Of a stretch of 20,294 bases of DNA, positions 1 to 6,456 are shown in pieces. A model generated the notes under the pieces. The model had not been told where the DNA came from, made no database searches, and saw only the letters and a list, made by a program, of their open reading frames with translations. How positions within the stretch are numbered: the stretch's first letter is position 1; every line of letters starts with the position of its first letter. The DNA is from an uncultured Eubacteriales bacterium (GTDB lineage Bacteria > Bacillota > Clostridia > Oscillospirales > CAG-382). The stretch lies in the NCBI GenBank assembly GCA_900548115.1, contig URJL01000039.1, positions 1-20,294 of the forward strand. The letters are read 5' to 3'. The translations under genes were made by a program, and so were the position numbers.

Positions 1-137
1 TTTCGGAAACGAAAGAAAAAGAAACTCCGCCCGAAGGGCAAACACTGCCCGTTTGCGGACGATAACAAAAGAGGGGGAAGTGAGGACACGCCCTCGCCTG
101 AGCGCGCTCATTGCTATGTCAACATAACATGGGCAGG

Positions 138-175
138 GTGAAATCGAATTCCGACCATCGGAATTCGTATTTCAC
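138..175. repeat. Long inverted repeat (hairpin) next to tandem repeats
   Basis: Two arms, GTGAAAT plus CGAATTCCGA on the left (138-154) and TCGGAATTCG plus ATTTCAC on the right (158-175), are complementary over 17 bp with one unpaired T at 168 and a CCA loop. It directly abuts the 22-bp tandem repeats, so the two look like parts of one element. It lies about 65 bp beyond the stop codon of the SLH gene and has no T-run on either side, so it is not a typical intrinsic terminator. A dispersed palindromic element is the most likely explanation (inference). Confidence 0.75.
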
Positions 176-240
176 GGCAAACGCTCACCGCAGGGGCGGC
201 AAACGCTCACCGCAGGGGCGGCAAACGCTCACCGCAGGGG
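176..240. repeat. Tandem repeat, 22-bp unit, about three copies
   Basis: The unit GGCAAACGCTCACCGCAGGG followed by GC is repeated at 176-197, 198-219 and 220-240, the last copy one base short, with no visible mismatch. It ends exactly at the stop codon of the SLH gene (241-243). There are no spacers, so it is not a CRISPR array. A related sequence in the opposite orientation lies at 3678-3710. The rest of the left edge (1-137) holds no gene I can support. A small GCCC/GGGC stem at 29-39, followed on the minus strand by a T-rich stretch, could be a weak terminator. Confidence 0.85.
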
Positions 241-3200
241 TCAGCCGTTGTAATTTTCAATCGTCGTATCGTCGTTTTGCAGTACGATTGAATTATCCTT
301 CGCCGCCTTCAAAAGCAGCTCCTGCGCCGTGGGAGACGCGGCGATCGTCGTTCCGAAGAAGATGCCCAACTCGCCGCCCGCGCTTTGAACGTACAAATTG
401 TCTTTAAGCTGCAACGCACGGTCGCCGATGGAGTTGACATAGAATATCTTGCCACTCGAACGGTCGAAGAGGTTGTTTTCCATGAGGAAGTCCTTTGAAT
501 CCTCGGGAATTCCGACCGACTGCACAAGGTTTGCTCCGCTCATTCGGATTCGGCTTCCCCAGCCGTAGCCGTTCAGTCGGCAGATGTTGTCGGCGATATA
601 CGTATTGTACATATGGTGCTTTGTCTTGCCGTAATCGTAGTTATAATATTCGATTGACCAGTGGCAAAGCTCGACGACGTTGCCGATATAACGCACGTTA
701 TCCATCAAGCAGTCGCTCTGATCGGCATAGGAATTGTACTGGTGCGTCATGCCGGTGTCGTAGATCTGATACATCCAGTTGTTGTACAGATACCAGCCGT
801 CACAGCCTCCGTATACCTGAAGCGCATTGCCGTAGCGGGTAAGGTTCTCTCCGCCGAAGCCCATCAGGATCGAACCGCCGAGATAATCGAACGTGCAGTT
901 TTGAACCGTGACGTTTTTCATATTGCCCGCGCCGACGCCGTGCGAGCCGATGAAACGGACGGTGAGATTATCGATGGTAACATCGTCCGCAGGGCGGATA
1001 AGATTGCCGACCGCACCGACATCGATGGAACGGAAGCGCGTTCCGGGATTTCCCTTCGTCGAGCAAAGATACAAAGAACCGTCCGAAAGATCGCTGTAAA
1101 AGCTGAGATCCTTGTAAAGATCTTTATATCCCGTAAAACCGTTTACGCCCTTGACCATCATATCGCCGACAAGCTCGTTATAATTTCCGAGCACGCCCGA
1201 AAAATCAAAGACCATAATGCCGACATTGAAGCGGTAATCCTTCAATTTATAGACATTTTCGACATCGGTCGTGTTCCAAAACGCTTCCGAAGCATAATTC
1301 TTGCCCGAAGCCGAAAGCACGGGCTTCGGACCGCTTCCGTATGCCGAATACGTCACGCCGGGGAAGCAGTTCAGCGTTCCGATATAGGTCCCGCCGCGCT
1401 CGAAACGCACCGTGTCGCCGCGCTTGATAAGCTTTGCCGCCTCCATGGATTGCAGCACGCGGAGCGACTGCCATGCGGTCTCGGAGGAAAGACCGTCGTT
1501 TTTGTTGTTTCCGTGTTCCGACGAGATATAATACGTCGTTCCGCCCTCTTTATCGGGAATATCGGGAGCATTCAGAATGTTGGCGATCTGCCATTTCGAA
1601 ACGGCGTCAATGCCCGCCGTGACATCCTTTTCCGCCATCGTAGGGATCTTTTCGCGCAGGGCGCGGATCTGATCGCCGACCGTGACATTGCCCGAAAGAA
1701 GCGTATACGAGCCCTTCGAAATGTCGGAGTTTACGGTGTAGAGCTCGACTCCGCCGACGGTCTGCGGGCTGCACGCCATCGCGATCTGCGCATTTGCCCA
1801 GTGCCACGATTCCACATCCGAGAAAGCCGCCGCGCCGATATTTTCGGTCGCGCTTCTGCCGAGCATACGGTTGACCATCGTCACGACCTCGGCGCGGGTG
1901 ACGGTCTTTTCGGGAAGAAACGTTCCGTCCTCATAGCCGACGCTCACGCCGAGATAAGCCAGCTGACCGATCGCGCTGTAGAACGGATTCGAAACGAAAA
2001 CGTCCGAGAAATTGCGGATACCGAATTTTTTGCCGTTGTAAAGCGCCGAAAGAACCTGAACGCAAAGCTCGGAAAATTCGCCGCGGGTGATCGCCGCGTT
2101 CGGCGAAATATTCTTGCCGTCGGCGCTTTCGAGCTTTTCAAGAAATCCGAGACGTTCAAAGAACGCGATCGGACCGTAAAACCAATTGTCCGACGAAACA
2201 TCGGCGTAATCGCACGTTGCGATGTTCGGGAGCGTCGAAATATCCTCGCACAAAAGGCGTGACAGAAGCGTGATCGCCTCGGCGCGGGTCAGATTGTTCG
2301 AGGGACGGAACGTTCCGTCGGAATATCCCGCCACAAAGACCGCCTCGCGGTTGGGCTTTGTCGCCTGCGCGGGGGTTACGGTGATCGTCGTTTTGCCCTT
2401 GTTGAGCGTGAAGATTCCGCCGACATGCGAAATTTCCGCGCCGTCGGCAAACACTTTTTCGGGAATAAAGCCGTTTTCGTCGGCAATGCGGAAGCCCTTG
2501 AAATCGACTCCTTCAAAAACGGGCGTCACCGACGCGTCGACCGTGCGGACAAGATAATCGCATTCGGTCTCGTCAAGAGAAACCGCACCCGTCGCGTCGA
2601 TCACGATAACATTCCCCGTGACGGTATCCTTGGAGGAAAGAAGCGTTCCGACCGAACCGCCGAAGTTTTCGAAAACAACGTTGCCGTTGACGGTCGTTCC
2701 CTTCGACGCGCCGAGGCGCAGACGCTTGATATAGCCGTCCGAAAGCGTAAGGGTAAGATTGGCGTTCGTCGTGCCGCCGTCCGAACCGAGAAGAACATAG
2801 CCCACATCGCCGCCCGAGACGGTCGCATGGGAAGAACCCGCAAACGAGCCCTCCGATTTTGCGTTTCCGACGTACAGATCGTCCAGCGTTCCGCCCGAAA
2901 TCTCAATATTCGTGTCGGCGGTAAAGCTTTCGCCGAGATAAGAACCGCCCGCAATGAGCTGTCCGACGCCGCTGCCGAATGCGATGGTTCCGCATGTGCC
3001 GTCGGCGCGCGCCGAGCCGGTCGAAATAATGAAAGGCGCGGGATAGGTCGTTACGGTTTTTCCCGTCTCGATAAAGTCCACCTTTGCATAAGCGGTTGCC
3101 TTGTTCGAAAGAGAGAAGGTGTGGCCTTTTGTGCGGAAGGAGACGTTTTCTTTGGTCTGCAAAGAGCAGTTTTCAAAATAAAAATCGCCGTGCAGTTCGA

Positions 3201-3555
3201 TCACGCTTTCTTCGCCGTCAAAATTGAGCACCGAAGCGGAGGCTTTTGCCGCCGAGCCGATAAAGGTGAGCGGAGCGCGTCCCTCGATATCGGAAAATTC
3301 CGACATCGGAAGCGTTCCGGTAAAAACGATCCGACCGCCGTTCTTGCCGAGCGCCGCAACGGCGTCGTTCAGCTTGCGGAAAGCGACATGATTGTTTCCG
3401 TCATACGACATTTTACCGAAGCTCGAAAGATAAACCGTCGGAACGCCGTTTGATTCCTCCACCGCAGGCTCTGCCGCAGCGACGGTAAGCGGAATCGACG
3501 AAAGAAGCGTCATTCCCGCGAGAAAAGAGGCGAGAGCTTTCTTTGTTTTGTTCAT
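241..3555 (-). CDS. Secreted SLH-domain protein with C-terminal right-handed beta-helix
   Basis: Predicted 1104-residue exported surface protein. The start is the ATG at 3555, preceded by AAGGAGG and followed by a signal peptide (MNKTKKALASFLAGMTLLSS, then a hydrophobic stretch and an Ala-rich cleavage region near residue 27). The frame stays open further upstream, but the promoter lies there. Residues about 30-400 are rich in short Gly/Ser/Thr strands (SGGTLDDLYVG, VSGGDVGYVLL), like a beta-solenoid. About 400-600 hold three SLH-like motifs (GYSDGTFRPSNNLTRAEA; a middle, weaker one; GYEDGTFLPEKTVTRAEV), which in this family bind secondary cell-wall polymer. About 675-1104 look like a right-handed parallel beta-helix (YISSEHGNNKNDGLS, then NCTFDYLGG, NVVELCHWSIEYYNYDYG). 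Beta-helix proteins of this kind often bind or cleave polysaccharide; no catalytic residues can be assigned by eye. SLH motifs in the middle rather than at an end are less common. Function beyond surface attachment is inference. Confidence 0.9.
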   Translation of the reverse strand: MNKTKKALASFLAGMTLLSSIPLTVAAAEPAVEESNGVPTVYLSSFGKMSYDGNNHVAFRKLNDAVAALGKNGGRIVFTGTLPMSEFSDIEGRAPLTFIGSAAKASASVLNFDGEESVIELHGDFYFENCSLQTKENVSFRTKGHTFSLSNKATAYAKVDFIETGKTVTTYPAPFIISTGSARADGTCGTIAFGSGVGQLIAGGSYLGESFTADTNIEISGGTLDDLYVGNAKSEGSFAGSSHATVSGGDVGYVLLGSDGGTTNANLTLTLSDGYIKRLRLGASKGTTVNGNVVFENFGGSVGTLLSSKDTVTGNVIVIDATGAVSLDETECDYLVRTVDASVTPVFEGVDFKGFRIADENGFIPEKVFADGAEISHVGGIFTLNKGKTTITVTPAQATKPNREAVFVAGYSDGTFRPSNNLTRAEAITLLSRLLCEDISTLPNIATCDYADVSSDNWFYGPIAFFERLGFLEKLESADGKNISPNAAITRGEFSELCVQVLSALYNGKKFGIRNFSDVFVSNPFYSAIGQLAYLGVSVGYEDGTFLPEKTVTRAEVVTMVNRMLGRSATENIGAAAFSDVESWHWANAQIAMACSPQTVGGVELYTVNSDISKGSYTLLSGNVTVGDQIRALREKIPTMAEKDVTAGIDAVSKWQIANILNAPDIPDKEGGTTYYISSEHGNNKNDGLSSETAWQSLRVLQSMEAAKLIKRGDTVRFERGGTYIGTLNCFPGVTYSAYGSGPKPVLSASGKNYASEAFWNTTDVENVYKLKDYRFNVGIMVFDFSGVLGNYNELVGDMMVKGVNGFTGYKDLYKDLSFYSDLSDGSLYLCSTKGNPGTRFRSIDVGAVGNLIRPADDVTIDNLTVRFIGSHGVGAGNMKNVTVQNCTFDYLGGSILMGFGGENLTRYGNALQVYGGCDGWYLYNNWMYQIYDTGMTHQYNSYADQSDCLMDNVRYIGNVVELCHWSIEYYNYDYGKTKHHMYNTYIADNICRLNGYGWGSRIRMSGANLVQSVGIPEDSKDFLMENNLFDRSSGKIFYVNSIGDRALQLKDNLYVQSAGGELGIFFGTTIAASPTAQELLLKAAKDNSIVLQNDDTTIENYNG

Positions 3556-3601
3556 TTGGGGGTAAATCCTCCTTGAAATTCGAGTGTTTTTGTACGATTT
3601 T

Positions 3602-3630
3602 ATTGTATCATAACAAGATCGGTCTTGCAA
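3602..3630 (-). promoter_or_regulatory. Sigma-70-type promoter of the SLH gene
   Basis: On the minus strand, TTGCAA (3625-3630) and TACAAT (3602-3607) are separated by exactly 17 bp, about 50 bp upstream of the AAGGAGG ribosome site and the ATG at 3555. Its position also shows that the open frame upstream of 3555 is not translated. Confidence 0.7.
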
Positions 3631-3648
3631 GTATTATTTTTTAACCCG

Positions 3649-3809
3649 TCACAATAATGCAAAAAAAACAACAAATCGCCCCTGCGGGGCCGCTGCGCGG
3701 AGCGTTTGCCGCGAACGCTGCTCCGCAGCTGCCGTGAACGCTGCCCCGGCGGCAAGCAATAAGGCAAGCGCCGACAGCAGGATCGGTTTCATACTTTTTT
3801 GTTCTTCAT
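3649..3809 (-). pseudogene. Broken gene for a small secreted protein (signal peptide only)
   Basis: A ribosome site (GAGAGG) precedes ATG at 3809, which opens as MKNKKV and stops at once (TGA, 3789-3791). That TGA overlaps an ATG at 3792 in the next frame, giving MKPILLSALALLLAAGAAFT, a clear signal-peptide core, then about 25 residues and a stop at 3649. One extra A in the run of six A (7 instead of 6) would join both parts into a normal signal peptide, so a single-base loss is likely, either real or a sequencing error. The region after the signal peptide coincides with the GC-rich repeat at 3678-3731, which suggests the mature protein was lost when the repeat arrived or by a rearrangement. 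Translational coupling of two tiny ORFs through the ATGA overlap is the alternative. Confidence 0.5.
3678..3731. repeat. Degenerate inverted copy of the 22-bp repeat
   Basis: GCCCCTGCGG (3678-3687) and GAGCGTTTGCC (3700-3710) are the two halves of the reverse complement of the unit at 176-240, split by a 12-bp insertion. Related GAACGCTG words follow at about 3713 and later. It lies on the other side of the SLH gene in opposite orientation, so similar inverted repeats flank that gene. Confidence 0.55.
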
Positions 3810-3875
3810 GTCGTTTTCCTCTCCGTTTTACGCATTTTTGCAAATTCGCGTCCGAATTGTTTAATAAAAACCGAA

Positions 3876-3904
3876 TTCATAATTATAATTATACAAAATG
3901 TCAA
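3876..3904 (-). promoter_or_regulatory. Possible promoter of the broken signal-peptide gene
   Basis: A perfect TTGACA (minus strand, 3899-3904) is followed after 17 bp by TATGAA (3876-3881), about 65 bp upstream of the ATG at 3809. Two better TATAAT words lie closer to the -35 but at wrong spacing (5 and 11 bp), so the -10 assignment is uncertain. Confidence 0.4.
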
Positions 3905-3993
3905 CCGTTCAATGAGCAAAACGAGGTTTTTTATAAAAGTTTAAGTGTCTATTTATGAATAATCGTTCATGCATACAAATTCCTTCGAAAACC

Positions 3994-4030
3994 AAAAAAG
4001 GAAGAGTGTGGCATAACGCCGAACTCTTCC
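3994..4030 (-). terminator. Intrinsic terminator, minus strand
   Basis: Perfect 8-bp stem GGAAGAGT (4000-4007) / ACTCTTCC (4023-4030) with a 15-base loop, followed on the minus strand by six T (3994-3999) and another T-rich stretch. It can end minus-strand transcripts coming from the XRE gene or from a transcript within 4031-4260. Confidence 0.7.
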
Positions 4031-4211
4031 CGAGCCGTTATAAAGTGGTTTGTCGAATTCGTATCGAATGGGCAAATGGGCAAGAGCTGTAACATCCGAA
4101 ACAGATGTTTGTAATTTGGCTGACCCGAAGCCTTCCGCTTGCTGCACCGTGCCCTTCCGGTCAAGTTGCGCTGCGACCCTCGGTCAAGTGCGAAGGCGGT
4201 GTCTCCGTTGC
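4031..4211. other. Gene-free, foldable stretch; possible unidentified structured RNA
   Basis: No convincing protein gene is present on either strand; the overlapping frames give low-quality translations. The sequence can form nested helices: GGGCA (about 4069) with TGCCC (about 4151), GCAAG (about 4079) with CTTGC (about 4138), and inside them AACATC/GATGTT and GGCT/AGCC, making a three-way junction. An alternative GCCTTC/GAAGGC helix would compete. A minus-strand terminator bounds it on the left and a plus-strand one on the right, so either strand could carry the RNA; no strong promoter decides. I could not match it to 6S, T-box, SAM, cobalamin, lysine or cyclic-di-GMP RNA. Confidence 0.3.
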
Positions 4212-4260
4212 AAACCGAGCCGCCGAACAAAATTTCTTACGTTCGGCGGCTCGGTTTTTT
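4212..4260 (+). terminator. Strong intrinsic terminator, plus strand (possibly also used by the XRE gene)
   Basis: A perfect 17-bp stem, AAACCGAGCCGCCGAAC (4212-4228) with its complement at 4241-4257, encloses a 12-base loop and runs into six T (4255-4260) and TTATTT on the plus strand. On the minus strand only three T follow, so it should work best for a plus-strand transcript, although no plus-strand gene precedes it. It begins about 20 bp after the stop of the XRE gene. Confidence 0.75.
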
Positions 4261-4278
4261 ATTTAAATTCCGTAAAAA

Positions 4279-5706
4279 TCAAAAGTTTACAAATTCAAAA
4301 GCGGAAAAATCAAATCCCATGTTCTCCGTTTCGACAAAATTCTTGAGGCAGTAAATCAAATCGCAAATGCCGACGCGGCTTTCCTCCATGAAGTCGGTCT
4401 GTCCGTCGATGCTGCCGTTGTATTCATCAAAACTCAGCGGATAACGGTCGGAGAAAACGGCGGGATCGATATACCCCGAAGCGTCCCGCAGGCTTTCGCC
4501 GTTGTCGCGGTAATAGCGCGACGAAAGATATTCGTACTTGTGATCGTACCCTCCCCGCATGCGGAGATAAAAGTTGATGCTGAAGGTCTCGCTGAGCGGG
4601 CAGTGGAGACAAAATTCCACCATATCGCTGCCGCTCCAATAAGAAATCGAAAAGTATTCGTCGTCGTACCCGCCGTACAGCGAAGCGGGCTGCTGGTATA
4701 TGCAATAATCACCGTTCAGGCTGCCCTTTTCAACGGCGAAATCCTTGCAGGCGGTAAACAGGTCGAACGGCTCTTTCTCGGGAACGGCAGTCTCCGCGTT
4801 GTTTTCCTCCTTTGAAGAATCCTTCGGATCCTCTTTCGCAGGTTCAGCCGCGGGATTTTTTGTCTCACCCGCGCCGTCCGACGGGTTTTCCGTCACGGAA
4901 TCCCCGCTCTCCGTGCTTCCCGGCTGCGGAGTTTTATCCGTGTGTGTTCCGCCCGCATTCGTGTTTGCGTTCGGATTCGGGTTTGTTTCCGACGAAGCGT
5001 TCGTCGGCGTTTTCGGCGCATCGGGTTTGGACTCGGGCGGTGTTTTCACTCCCGATTGGCTGTCGGCAGGAGCGCCCGTCTTTTCTTCGGACTCGGTGCC
5101 GTCGGTCGGGCTTTGACCTTCCGCCCCCTTCTCGTTCTCCGATTTGTCGGCTGCGCCGATGCCGTCCTTGTTTTCCGTTTGGTCTTTATCCTCGGTCTTG
5201 CCCTCGTCTTCGTTTCCCGCTTCGGTCAAAATGCCGTTTTTCTCCGCGTCGGTCCGCTCGGAATCGGGCTTTTTTCGGTTGCATCCGAACGCAAAAGCCG
5301 ACACGGCACCGAGCAGTATCACCGCGCCTATCCCTGCGGCAAGGAGATAGATCTTCTTTTGTTTCTTTGTCTTTTGGCTCTCCCGAACTTCCCGACTTTC
5401 GGTCTCGCCTGTCCCGTCTGTCGTCTCGTTTGCGTTTTCGCCGTCGTTCCACGGCTTTTCGAGCGGCTTTTCCGCCGCCGTGTTTCCCGCTCCCGTTTTG
5501 GCGCTTACCCCTTCGGCATTATCTAAGATCGCATCGGTCGAAACATCAAACACCTTTGCCAGTGCTACGATATTTTCAATTGTGGGCTGTGTCTGCCCGG
5601 TCTCCCACAGGCTGATGCTCTGTCTTGAAACGCCGAGCTTCTCCCCCAATTCATCCTGAGACATATTGCTTTCTTTTCGGAATTTTCGGATATTATCCGA
5701 CAGCAT
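4279..5706 (-). CDS. Membrane-spanning XRE-family regulator with extracellular domain
   Basis: 475 residues. Residues 1-62 are a classic XRE/Cro helix-turn-helix (SQDELGEKLGVSRQSISLWE at about 16-35, PTIENIVALAKVFDVSTDAI at 41-60). A charged linker with a KKQKK stop-transfer cluster leads to one transmembrane helix (about 119-142, YLLAAGIGAVILLGAVSAFA). A low-complexity stalk of about 170 residues rich in Asp, Glu, Lys, Pro, Ser, Thr and Asn follows, then a globular C-terminal part of about 160 residues (from FDLFTACKDFAVEKGS) rich in Tyr, Asp and Phe with several Cys. The positive-inside rule puts the HTH in the cytoplasm and the C-terminus outside. The start has an AGGAAG ribosome site. It is monocistronic. 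The layout suggests a one-component surface sensor that binds DNA directly, or a membrane-anchored HTH protein of RodZ-like type; ligand and targets are unknown. Confidence 0.85.
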   Translation of the reverse strand: MLSDNIRKFRKESNMSQDELGEKLGVSRQSISLWETGQTQPTIENIVALAKVFDVSTDAILDNAEGVSAKTGAGNTAAEKPLEKPWNDGENANETTDGTGETESREVRESQKTKKQKKIYLLAAGIGAVILLGAVSAFAFGCNRKKPDSERTDAEKNGILTEAGNEDEGKTEDKDQTENKDGIGAADKSENEKGAEGQSPTDGTESEEKTGAPADSQSGVKTPPESKPDAPKTPTNASSETNPNPNANTNAGGTHTDKTPQPGSTESGDSVTENPSDGAGETKNPAAEPAKEDPKDSSKEENNAETAVPEKEPFDLFTACKDFAVEKGSLNGDYCIYQQPASLYGGYDDEYFSISYWSGSDMVEFCLHCPLSETFSINFYLRMRGGYDHKYEYLSSRYYRDNGESLRDASGYIDPAVFSDRYPLSFDEYNGSIDGQTDFMEESRVGICDLIYCLKNFVETENMGFDFSAFEFVNF

Positions 5707-5736
5707 TGCGTCACTTCCTCTCGAAGATTTACGAAT

Positions 5737-5765
5737 ATTTTATCACAAAACCCACGCGCAAGCAA
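5737..5765 (-). promoter_or_regulatory. Promoter of the XRE-family gene
   Basis: Minus-strand TTGCTT (5760-5765) and TAAAAT (5737-5742) with a 17-bp spacer, about 30 bp upstream of the ATG at 5706. Moderate match to sigma-70 consensus. Confidence 0.55.
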
Positions 5766-5856
5766 TATAATCTGTTTTGAATTTTGTCAAGCAACACTTG
5801 CTTTTTGCCGAAAATCGGTATTTTCTCGATTTTATACGTCTTTTTGCGTGCGGCGC

Positions 5857-5887
5857 AAAAAAAGGACGCCCGCAAGCGTCCTTTTTT
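5857..5887 (-). terminator. Terminator of the polysaccharide operon (bidirectional)
   Basis: Stem GGACGC (5864-5869) / GCGTCC (5876-5881), extended by A:T pairs, with seven A before it and six T after it. It can therefore stop transcripts from both directions. On the minus strand it is the first strong terminator after the long operon that enters from 13.2 kb. Confidence 0.8.
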
Positions 5888-5930
5888 CGGCATAAAAGTT
5901 TCACCGTTTTTCGTTTTCAAAAAAGTATGC

Positions 5931-5956
5931 GGACCGCAGACGGGCGGTTCTTTTTT
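5931..5956 (+). terminator. Possible plus-strand terminator
   Basis: GGACCGC (5931-5937) pairs with GCGGTTC (5944-5950), 7 bp with one G-U pair, followed by six T (5951-5956). No plus-strand gene precedes it, so its use is unclear. Confidence 0.45.
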
Positions 5957-5977
5957 CTCTCCGCCGATACCGGCGTT

Positions 5978-6456
5978 TTATAACCCAACATTTTTAAACA
6001 GGGACCGCGTTTCCGCCGCGACATCCTCTGAATTTGCGCTGTTATATTTTCGTTCCTTCACGGTGCGCTTTAAGTGACCGCAGAAAATGAGCTTTGCCCG
6101 GCGGCGAACCTCCCTAATCGGCGTGAGTGCCTTATGCTTCTGAAGAATTGGGTAATGATACTTTATGACCTCACAGGGAAGAAATATCTTGGAAAGCGCA
6201 TAACGTACTTTTCCTCCCCGCTTTTGTTGCTGCACGACCGCTCTGTTCGAATCCGCTCCGTACAAGCCGCCGCGCAGAATATATTCTTCTATTTGCTTTG
6301 TGACCTGCGTATGCTGCGCATTACCGAACCATATCTCGGACAAAAGCTCGGCTTGCTTTGCAAAAACCCAAGTCCTCCGTCCGAAAGAAGCTTACTTTGT
6401 TGTGCTGTGCCAACAGCACCGATATGGACAAACCGACATAGCCGGTCTGTTTTCAC
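5978..6456 (-). pseudogene. Deletion scar: 5' end of a second ugd joined to 3' end of a second PF14907-type gene
   Basis: Starting at the GTG at 6456, which overlaps the wecB stop (GTGA), one frame reads GYVGLSISVLLAQHNKV, nearly the same as residues 10-26 of the intact UDP-glucose dehydrogenase at 8863-10053, but with a small frameshifting loss near its start. Around 6390 this changes abruptly to the homologue of residues about 246-386 of the nucleotidyltransferase at 7673-8833: LLSDGGLG, a one-base frameshift, then VFAKQAELLSEIWFG and so on to LFKNVGL at the stop. The order ugd then nucleotidyltransferase is the same as in the intact pair, so one large deletion inside a second, diverged copy of the pair explains the structure. 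A 121-residue frame (6343-5978) remains open but lacks the catalytic half and is unlikely to act. Confidence 0.8.

Noticed and set aside
176..240. CRISPR array
   Set aside because: Units are directly joined with no spacers, and no cas genes are present.
661..2262. Long plus-strand open frame opposite the SLH gene (also 2425-3453)
   Set aside because: Pure antisense of a clearly real gene; translation is rich in Arg, Ile and Ala with no family motif, and open only because of the strong codon bias of the real strand.
3556..3630. Upstream extension of the SLH protein to 3630
   Set aside because: The extension covers the -35/-10 promoter and lacks a ribosome site, while ATG 3555 has AAGGAGG and starts a signal peptide.
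4031..4211. Known riboswitch or 6S RNA in the 4.1 kb block
   Set aside because: I compared it by memory with SAM, cobalamin, lysine, TPP, cyclic-di-GMP, T-box and 6S conserved cores; only short accidental similarities were seen, so no class is claimed.
3967..4346. Short open frames on both strands of the 4.0-4.3 kb block
   Set aside because: Translations are rich in Cys/Arg/Ser, have no ribosome site, and cross terminator stems; better seen as non-coding.
4812..5615. Repetitive plus-strand frames opposite the stalk of the XRE protein
   Set aside because: Caused by the low-complexity coding of the stalk on the minus strand; no independent evidence.
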